Source: Chromatiaceae bacterium (lineage in GTDB: Bacteria; Pseudomonadota; Gammaproteobacteria; Chromatiales; Chromatiaceae). Taken from it: a DNA stretch of 9,590 nt. The stretch lies in the NCBI GenBank assembly GCA_016880695.1, contig JAEHCY010000021.1, positions 1 to 9,590 of the forward strand, in the 5' to 3' direction. Below the pieces are notes generated by a model, which worked only from the letters and a program-made list of their open reading frames with translations, was not told the DNA's origin and ran no database searches. Positions 1-6,400 of this stretch are shown here, piece by piece. Each line of letters starts with the position of its first letter. The first letter of the stretch is position 1. Position numbers and translations under genes: made by a program.

Positions 1-1324
1 CGCCGAAGAAGACCGAGCGCAGTTTGCCGGTGTTGGCGTGGAAGGCGGCGACCAGGTCACCGCGCAGATCCTCCGCGGCGGCGCGCCTCCGGACCCAAGG
101 CCGAACAGTCAGGGCGGAGAGATGGCATATCCCGAAATGCGCGGCGACGGCGAGTGCGATGAGCAGCCCCGCCAGCACCTCTGGGCCATAGCTGACGGTC
201 TTGAGAGCCAGGAGCCACTGGGGTTCGTAGGAGAGGCCCTGCCAGTGCCCACTGCCCAGGCTCCAATAGAGGAAGAAAGCAAACAGCAGGCCAAAGACGA
301 TGGCATCGAGCCACAGGGTCCGACGTTGCCACATGCGCCGGGCCTCGGCCAAGATGGGTACGGCCCGCTCGCGAATGTCCTTCGCGGTCTTGTCCAGCGT
401 GCCGACGATGCGATAGGCCCGCTCAACCTCAACCCGGTCGATGCGGGCGTGGATCTCCGCGAGGTCCGCATCGCGTTTGGCCTCGAAACGGCGGCGCAGG
501 GTTTCGTCGGTGATCGGCACACCCGCGGAGGGGCTGTAGATGCTGTAGAAGCGGCCGGCGGTGAGCCCCTTCTCCCCTAGCGCGCGCTGCCAGGCGGCGA
601 TCACCTCTTCGGGGTTGTCTTCCCGGGCGGCGGTGTCGATCTGACTCAGTATATAGAGGAATTTATCGGCGTCGGGCCGTTTGATGGTGCGCGCGACCAG
701 GTGCTCGAGGGTGTCCTGCATGGCGCCCGGCTCGGGGTGGCGCGCGTCGAAGAACACCAGCACCAGGTCGGAGAGGTCCATGATGTGGTCGGTGATGCGC
801 AGGGTGGCGTTGCGCTGGGCATCGGCATCGAAACCGGGGGAGTCGATGAGGATCTTGCCGCGCAGGCGCTCGCTGGAACTGGTCCGCAACTGCAGGTAGG
901 AGTCGATACGCCGCCCTTCACCCTTGGCCACCTGCTCGATGTCGCGCGAGATCTGGTAGAAGGGAAAGCGGGGATCGGCGTCGAGCGCTACCCCGGGGAT
1001 GGCTTGGCCCTTGGTCTCGGGGCTGTAACAGATCACGGTGAAACGGTCGTCCACCGCCTGGTTGCCGGTGCGCTGCAGCTTCTCGCCGAGAAAGTCGTTG
1101 ATGAACGTGGACTTTCCGGAAGAAAAGGTGCCCAGCACCGAGATCAGCGGCCACCAGGCCACCTGGCTCGCGTAAGAGTCGTCGGGGGAGAGCAGGGCCA
1201 TACGTTGCGCCACCCGGTCCACCTCGCGGAAGCTCTGGATAGCGCTCAGGAGGATCGGGTTTTCTTGCTCAAGATGGGCGCCCAGGCTGGTAAATCGCTG
1301 CTCGGCGGCACTGCTGGCTGGCAT
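1..1324 (-). CDS. Dynamin/EHD-like membrane-anchored GTPase (partial, C-terminus beyond window)
   Basis: Reading the minus strand from the ATG at 1324 gives 441 codons with no stop before the window edge, so the C-terminus is missing. The GTPase motifs are clear: P-loop GTFSSGKS at residues 65-72, a switch-I-like VDDRFTVI at 91-98, G3 DSPG at 161-164 followed by the DLVLVFFDA strand, and SQID at 227-230 in the place of G4 (N/T)KxD. The switch I, DSPG and FFDA layout resembles EHD-type dynamins. A charged, probably helical stretch follows (about 277-335), then two hydrophobic segments at about 337-357 and 383-407 that should anchor it in the membrane. Bacterial dynamins hydrolyse GTP and remodel or protect membranes; that role is family knowledge, not shown here. 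The start is supported by a GGGAG-like site about 10 bases upstream. It is divergent from the SCP2/RND genes. The fold is near certain; the exact role is not. Confidence 0.85.
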   Translation of the reverse strand, partial: MPASSAAEQRFTSLGAHLEQENPILLSAIQSFREVDRVAQRMALLSPDDSYASQVAWWPLISVLGTFSSGKSTFINDFLGEKLQRTGNQAVDDRFTVICYSPETKGQAIPGVALDADPRFPFYQISRDIEQVAKGEGRRIDSYLQLRTSSSERLRGKILIDSPGFDADAQRNATLRITDHIMDLSDLVLVFFDARHPEPGAMQDTLEHLVARTIKRPDADKFLYILSQIDTAAREDNPEEVIAAWQRALGEKGLTAGRFYSIYSPSAGVPITDETLRRRFEAKRDADLAEIHARIDRVEVERAYRIVGTLDKTAKDIRERAVPILAEARRMWQRRTLWLDAIVFGLLFAFFLYWSLGSGHWQGLSYEPQWLLALKTVSYGPEVLAGLLIALAVAAHFGICHLSALTVRPWVRRRAAAEDLRGDLVAAFHANTGKLRSVFFG

Positions 1325-1425
1325 GGAGGGATCTCCCTGGTTATTCGGTGGGCGACTTGGGGGTTCCCGGGGCCGCGGGTCCGACAAGGTTCTGCAACAG
1401 ACACATGGTATCTTCTTCGGGCGCC

Positions 1426-1455
1426 GCGCGACAGACTTGCCGGCGGGCGCGACAG
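1426..1455. repeat. 9-bp direct repeat GCGCGACAG, spaced 21 bp
   Basis: GCGCGACAG occurs at 1426-1434 and again at 1447-1455. The 21-bp period equals two turns of B-DNA, so both copies face the same side of the helix, as for paired operator half-sites. In DNA this GC-rich a 9-mer repeat may be chance. Confidence 0.3.
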
Positions 1456-1511
1456 GGTCTCGACCCGAGGCTATCGTGCGGCACGGCCCCGTCACAGGGC
1501 GTCGCCCCGGA

Positions 1512-1531
1512 CCAGGGGTTGTGGCCCCTGG
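1512..1531. repeat. Perfect 7-bp inverted repeat (hairpin)
   Basis: CCAGGGG at 1512-1518 and CCCCTGG at 1525-1531 flank a 6-base spacer. No T-run follows on either strand, so it is not a canonical intrinsic terminator. It could be a protein-binding palindrome or an RNA hairpin in one of the divergent leaders. Confidence 0.45.
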
Positions 1532-1577
1532 CGCGATCCCCGCTGCTCCAGGCGAGCGCATTAGATCATGCTTATGC

Positions 1578-1606
1578 TTGCTTCAAAGAAGGCCTTGTGA
1601 GACAAT
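1578..1606 (+). promoter_or_regulatory. Weak sigma70-like promoter candidate for the SCP2/RND genes
   Basis: TTGCTT at 1578-1583 and GACAAT at 1601-1606 are separated by 17 bases and lie in the AT-richer part of the intergenic region, about 95 bases upstream of the SCP2 start. Both boxes match the consensus only partly, and other placements are possible. Confidence 0.25.
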
Positions 1607-1655
1607 AAGTTAGTTTACTGTCGCGGCTTCAATTTTTCCCAACAATCACCCTGGC

Positions 1656-1674
1656 CCCAGCGTTCCCTGCTGGG
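1656..1674 (+). repeat. Leader hairpin upstream of the SCP2 gene
   Basis: CCCAGC at 1656-1661 and GCTGGG at 1669-1674 form a perfect 6-bp stem with a 7-base loop. It ends 12 bases before the TGAGGA ribosome binding site, so in mRNA it sits just upstream of the translation start. It could stabilise the transcript or affect initiation; neither is shown. Confidence 0.4.
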
Positions 1675-1686
1675 TGCACCTTTACC

Positions 1687-1692
1687 TGAGGA
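1687..1692 (+). promoter_or_regulatory. Ribosome binding site TGAGGA for the SCP2 gene
   Basis: TGAGGA lies 7 bases before the ATG at 1700. It decides the start over the internal ATG codons. Confidence 0.65.
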
Positions 1693-1699
1693 TCAAGAA

Positions 1700-2095
1700 A
1701 TGCCCGAGCTGTTTTCTGAAGAGTGGATCAAGGGGCTCATGGACCAATGGAACGACGAGCCCGAGCTTTCCGATGCCCTGGCCGAGATCGGATTCAACAG
1801 CGTTATCGCCTACGGTTTCGATGGCGAGGATCAGCCGCGGGCCTATTTAAAGGTCGAAAATGGCAAGGCGACGGATGCCGGGGCCTACTCCGGGCAAGCC
1901 GTCAATTGGGATCTCCGTGCGAGCGCCGATCAGTGGCTTAAATGGATGGACAAACCGCCGGGCATGATGGGGCTGGGCATGGCCTACACCTCGCGCAAGC
2001 TCAAGTTCAAAGTGGGCGACTATTCGGCAATGGTCAAAGACCCGCGCATGGCGGGGCCCTTCATCAAGAGCTTCTCGGTGATGGGCCGGGTGTGA
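1700..2095 (+). CDS. SCP2 sterol-binding-domain-like protein
   Basis: The 131-aa protein has no signal peptide and should be cytoplasmic. It starts with an amphipathic, probably helical stretch (FSEEWIKGLMDQWN) and continues with ALAEIGFNSVIAYGF, an alternating strand pattern, and the C-terminal KLKFKVGDYSAMVKDPRMAG, with a helix into FIKSFSVMGRV. This order and length match small stand-alone SCP2 (sterol carrier protein 2) domains, which hold lipids or hydrophobic ligands in a tunnel. The assignment rests on pattern recognition. It is the first gene of a plus-strand run, 80 bases ahead of the RND adaptor, which suggests co-transcription. The physiological ligand is unknown; in bacteria it need not be a sterol. 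Confidence 0.7.
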   Translation: MPELFSEEWIKGLMDQWNDEPELSDALAEIGFNSVIAYGFDGEDQPRAYLKVENGKATDAGAYSGQAVNWDLRASADQWLKWMDKPPGMMGLGMAYTSRKLKFKVGDYSAMVKDPRMAGPFIKSFSVMGRV

Positions 2096-2138
2096 TCCGC
2101 GGCGGGCTCGCGGTCGGCGTGGTTTCCGGGCAGATGCG

Positions 2139-2158
2139 GCCGCGGTGAGAGCCGCGGC
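2139..2158 (+). repeat. GC-rich hairpin between the SCP2 and adaptor genes
   Basis: GCCGCGG at 2139-2145 and CCGCGGC at 2152-2158 make a 7-bp, all-GC stem with a 6-base loop. It ends 17 bases before the adaptor ATG. There is no T-run, so it is unlikely to terminate transcription by itself; it may mark an mRNA processing or stability point or restrict ribosome access. Confidence 0.45.
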
Positions 2159-2175
2159 GAATAACGGACAAAGAA

Positions 2176-3351
2176 ATGCTGATTAAGACACACGTTTTGG
2201 CACGAGCCTCGATCTGGGTACTGGCGGGAGCTGTGGGCGGGGTTTCGGCGGCACCCGCGGACATCGGTGAGGCGTTCGTGGTGCAGCAGGCCAAAGGTGC
2301 ACCCACGGTGTCGGTGGGCGGTACGGTCATCCCCTACAAGGAGGTGACCCTGGCCGCTCAGCTCCCGGGCCGCATCAAGCATCTGGCCGGTATCGAAGGG
2401 GATGCCTTCAAGAAGGGCGATCTCCTGGTCTCCCTGGATGATCGGGAGCTGTTGGCCAATCGCCAGTCGATCATCGCCCAGATCGGCAGCGCCGATGCGC
2501 AACTGCGCAACGCCGGGGTGCAATACAGTCGCGAGATGTGGTCGCCGCAGTCGCGCAATGCCCCCGGTGGCATGGGAATGCCGAACCTGTTCGACCAGAT
2601 GTTCACCCGCCCGATGGAGGACTTTGTGGGGGAGCGTTCGCGCGGGGCCGAGCGGGGAGCCGACCTCTACGCCTCGGGTACCCGCATCGCCCAGGCGCAG
2701 AACAGCATCTACCAGCTTCAGGCCGAGATCCAGGCCCTGGATGCCAAACTGCGGGATGCGCGCAGCATCGCGCCGTTCGATGGGGTCATCGTCAAGAAAT
2801 TCATCGAGGCGGGCGATACGGTGCAGCCCGGTCAGCCGTTGCTCAAGTTTGCCGATGTGGAGTATCAGCAGGTTGTGGTAGATGTGCCAGCACGCCTCCG
2901 GCCCGGCTTGCAGGAGGGCATGATGCTGCAGGGCGAGCTCGACGTGCAACATCAGCGTGTCCCTCTGCGGGTCGCGCAAATCTTTCCCATGGCCGACCCC
3001 CAGCGCCACACCGTGACGGTGAAGTTCGATCTTCCGCAGGGGGTCTCGGAGCCGGGGATGTATGCGAAGGTTCTGATTCCGGATTTCGGTGCCCCAGCCA
3101 GGGCGAACCCGGTCATTCCTGCCACGGCGATCCGTTACAACGGCAGTCTGCCCGGCGTCTATGTGCTCGACGACAGCGGCAATCCCCAATTGCGTCTGAT
3201 CCGCGTCGGCGAGCAGGTCTCTGGTGGTTTCACCACCGTTCTGAGCGGCTTGCGCGCCGGTGAGCGGGTGCTGGCCAATCCTGGCCCGGGTCTGTCGGCG
3301 GCATGGGGCACGGCCCCTGCGCCGGCCGCTGCACCCGCGCCCTCGCGCTGA
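2176..3351 (+). CDS. RND efflux periplasmic adaptor (HlyD/membrane fusion protein family)
   Basis: This 391-aa protein begins with a signal peptide (hydrophobic core about 11-23, likely cleavage after VSA at residue 25). Mature parts follow adaptor order. The first lipoyl half is about 57-95 (LAAQLPGRI, then GDAFKKGDLLVSLDD). An alpha-hairpin runs about 95-195, and the second lipoyl half about 197-225 has the typical APFDGVI and GDTVQPGQPLLKF motifs. A beta-barrel and a membrane-proximal domain follow (VIPATAIRYNG, then VYVLDDSG). The hairpin is interrupted at about 121-155 by a Met/Gly/Pro-rich insertion containing PGGMGMPNLFDQMF. The tail is Pro/Ala-rich. Its role is to link the adjacent permease to an outer-membrane channel, which is not in this window. 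The ribosome site is weak (GGA at 2166-2168). There is no lipobox, so it is probably soluble or tail-held. Confidence 0.9.
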   Translation: MLIKTHVLARASIWVLAGAVGGVSAAPADIGEAFVVQQAKGAPTVSVGGTVIPYKEVTLAAQLPGRIKHLAGIEGDAFKKGDLLVSLDDRELLANRQSIIAQIGSADAQLRNAGVQYSREMWSPQSRNAPGGMGMPNLFDQMFTRPMEDFVGERSRGAERGADLYASGTRIAQAQNSIYQLQAEIQALDAKLRDARSIAPFDGVIVKKFIEAGDTVQPGQPLLKFADVEYQQVVVDVPARLRPGLQEGMMLQGELDVQHQRVPLRVAQIFPMADPQRHTVTVKFDLPQGVSEPGMYAKVLIPDFGAPARANPVIPATAIRYNGSLPGVYVLDDSGNPQLRLIRVGEQVSGGFTTVLSGLRAGERVLANPGPGLSAAWGTAPAPAAAPAPSR

Positions 3352-3428
3352 TGCATCGCCTGGGCTGCTCGGGCGTTTCGGCTGCGCCTGGCACGCGTTT
3401 TGGATGGGTCCCGCCGGCCTTGGTTTGA
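3351..3428 (+). CDS. Possible 25-codon coupling/leader ORF between adaptor and permease
   Basis: An ATG at 3351 overlaps the adaptor stop codon (sequence TGATG). It opens a 25-codon frame starting MHRLGCSGV and ending with TGA at 3426-3428, four bases before the permease ATG. The geometry would let ribosomes reinitiate from adaptor to permease, whose own ribosome site is poor. The peptide has no recognisable features and there is no separate ribosome site, so it may be a chance frame. Confidence 0.2.
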   Translation: MHRLGCSGVSAAPGTRFGWVPPALV

Positions 3429-3432
3429 GTCC

Positions 3433-6400
3433 ATGAGCACTAGCGACACGACCACCCCTGCACACAGCGAAACGAACTACTCCGAGGAGCACCTTGGTCT
3501 GGCGGGAAGGACGGCCCGCTTTTTCATCCGCTCGCCGCTCTCACCGTTGTTTTTTATCTCGATGCTCCTGATGGGGTTGCTGGGCCTCCTGATGACGCCC
3601 CGCCAGGAGGACCCCCAGATCTCGGTGCCCATGATCGACATCATGGTGCAATACCCTGGCGCCTCGGCGGTCCAGGTCTCGAATCTGGCGATCCAGCCAC
3701 TGGAACGCATCATGAGCGAGATTCCCGGGATCAAGCATGTCTACTCCGCCTCCCAGCGCGGGCAGGGCATGGTCACGGTGGAGTTCGACGTCGGCGAGCT
3801 CATGGGGCCGTCCCTGGTGAAGGTCAACGACAAACTCGCCTCCAACATGGATAAGGTCCCGCCGGGGGTCATGCCGCCCCTGGTGAAGTCGAAGGGTATC
3901 GACGATGTTCCCATTGTTACCCTGACACTGTGGTCAAGAGACCTCGACGGCGATGGCCTGCCGGACGTGGATGACGGTCAGCTTCGTCTGTTGGCCCAAG
4001 ACCTGCTTCAGTCGCTCAAGGAGGTCAAGGATACCGGCAGCGGCTTCATCGTGGGCGGCCGCCGCGAGCAGGTCACCGTCGATGTTTATCCCGAGCGGCT
4101 TTCGGGCTACCAGATCAGCCTTGACCAGGTAGCGCAAACCATCAGGACGGCGAATGCCGAGACCCGCGCGGGCGGGGTGGAGTCGAGCGGAAGCCACTTC
4201 TCGGTGGTTACGGGCTCGTTTCTGAAGACGGTGGATGACGTCAACCGCCTGGTGGTGGGGACATTCAATGATGTACCCGTCTACGTGCACGATGTGGCGC
4301 GGGTCACCCAAGGTCCGGAGGATGCCAAGCAGCTCATCGCCTATTACACGGGCCAGGCGGCGCCCAAGAATCTCAAAGGCGATGGCTCCCCTGCCGTCAC
4401 CATCGCAATCGCCAAGAAAGAGCTGACCAACGGTGTGACGGTCGCCAATTCCATCATCAACCGGGTGAACGACCTCAGGGGGGAGCTGATCCCGAATAAC
4501 GTGGAGGTCAGCATCACCCGTAACTACGGCGAAACCGCCAACGACAAGGTCAACGAGTTGATCTTCAAGCTCTTCATCGCCACGGCGTTCGTGTTCGTGC
4601 TGGTGTTCCTGGCGTTCCGGGCCCTGCGACCGGCCATCGTGGTCATGCTGGTGATTCCCGTGGTGCTGTTGATGACGGTGTTCGTGGCCTGGGTGACCTC
4701 CTACACCATCGACCGCGTCAGCCTGTTCGCCCTCATCTTCTCTATCGGGATACTGGTAGACGATGCCATCGTGGTGGTGGAGAACATGTATCGGCGCTGG
4801 CTGGAAGAGGGCCGCACGGATGTGGACACCGCGGTGGACGCGGTGCGCGAGGTGGGGAACCCCACCATTCTCGCAACCTTCACGGTGATTGCCGCCCTGC
4901 TCCCCATGGGCTTTGTCAGCGGCATGATGGGCCCCTACATGCGGCCCATCCCGGCGCTTGGCTCGGTGGCGATGTTCATCTCGCTGTTCGCCGCCTTTGT
5001 GTTCACGCCGTACCTGGCCATCTCCAAGTGGCTGCGCCCCACCATGGGTTACCTGCAGGTGGCGGAGAAGCGCGAGCACAAGGAGGCCGAGCAGCTGGAG
5101 AAGCTATTTCGCCGCATTCTGACCCCACTGATTGAGCACAAGGGCAAGCGGTTTCTCTTCCGCGCCCTTATGTGGGGCGCCTTCCTTTTCACCCTGTCGT
5201 TCTTCTATTTCAAATGGGTAGCGGTGAAGATGCTGCCCCTGGACAACAAGCCCGAGTTCTCGGTGGTGCTGGACATGCCAGAGGGTAGCGCGCTACCGGT
5301 GACGGCCAATCTGACCCACCGCATCGCCGAGAAGCTGCGCGAGCTGCCTGAGGTCACCGCGATTCAGCTCTACGCCGGCACCGCACGGCCTTTCGATTTC
5401 AACGGCATGGTGCGGCATTACTACCTGCGCGGAGAGCCTTGGCAGGGCGAGCTGCAGGTTCAGCTACTGCACAAGACCAAACGCAAGCGCAGCAGCCACG
5501 AGATCGCCGTGGATGCGCGCCAGATGCTGCAGAAGCTTATTCAGGGTACCGGCGCGAAGGTCGCGGTGGTGGAGATGCCCCCCGGACCGCCGGTGCTGCA
5601 GTCAGTCGTGGCCGAGATCCATGGTCCCACCGCCGATGTCCGGCGCCAGTTCACTCGCGACATGACGGAGCTTTTCGCGCGCGCGGAAAGCACTCGGGAT
5701 GTGGACAACTATCTGCGCGATCCCTACGACTACTGGCGTTTCGACGTCGACACCGAGAAGGCGGTGCGCCGCGGGATCTCGGTGGACGCGATCAACCGCA
5801 ACCTGGGCATGGCCCTGGGTGGTGCCGCGATCGGGGATGTCAAGCAGCGGTCGGGACACGAGCCGGTCAACATCATGATCCAGGTCCCGCTCGGGGAGCG
5901 CTCCGAGGTGGATCGTTTGGGCGATCTTCCCATCCAGTCCGGCCCCGGCGTAACGGTACCCCTGCGCGAGCTCGGCCGCTTCGAGAAGGTGGCGGAGGAG
6001 GACATCGTCTATCACAAGGATCTGCGGCCCGTCGAGTATGTGGTTGCCGACGTGGGTGGTCGCCTGGCGGCCCCGGTGTACGCGATGTTCCAGGTCGAGG
6101 ATGTGGTCGCCGAGACCCAGTACCGCGCGCCCGACGGGGTGGTCCCCAGCTCGCACTGGATTGGCCCGCCGGCCGACGATCGGGTGTCTTCCTGGGAGTG
6201 GACCGGCGAGTGGACCGTTACCTACGAGACCTTCCGCGACATGGGGGCAGCCTTCGCGGTGGCGCTGGTGCTCATCTACATCCTGGTGGTGTGGGAGTTC
6301 GGCAACTTCCGCATCCCCGCGCTGATCATGGCACCCATTCCCCTGACCCTGCTCGGGATTATCCCGATGCACGCGGTGATGGGTGCTGAGTTCACGGCGA

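Larger units (their letters stand above)
1325..1699. other. Divergent intergenic region (375 bases)
   Basis: This stretch separates the minus-strand GTPase gene from the plus-strand SCP2 gene and should hold promoters for both. The first 230 bases or so are very GC-rich and contain a 9-bp direct repeat and a perfect 7-bp hairpin. The last 140 bases are more AT-rich, as expected near a promoter. Open frames across it (for example plus-strand frames reaching 1564-1613) have no convincing start site or protein-like composition. I see no tRNA or other recognisable RNA gene. Confidence 0.6.

Noticed and set aside
38..580. 180-codon plus-strand frame
   Set aside because: It is antisense to the GTPase gene, whose P-loop and DSPG motifs and membrane segments are clear.
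701..1564. 287-codon plus-strand frame crossing into the intergenic region
   Set aside because: Most of it overlaps the conserved GTPase domain in antisense, and the rest has no protein-like pattern.
1589..1596. Palindrome AAGGCCTT near the possible promoter
   Set aside because: Only 8 bp, no extension of symmetry beyond the core; too short to claim as an operator.
3400..3432. TTG start for the permease at 3400
   Set aside because: It would add 11 residues (DGSRRPWFES) of atypical character, and no ribosome site precedes it. The ATG at 3433 gives an MSTSD start more like family N-termini.
2020..3492. 490-codon open frame on the minus strand
   Set aside because: It lies antisense to the adaptor gene, which has a signal peptide and full family motifs. 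The antisense product is rich in Arg, His and Gly without recognisable domains, typical of a high-GC shadow frame.
3934..5079. 381-codon minus-strand frame, very His/Asp/Glu-rich
   Set aside because: It is antisense to the conserved RND core. The histidine richness comes from reverse-reading ATG/GTG-rich membrane codons, not from a metal-binding protein.
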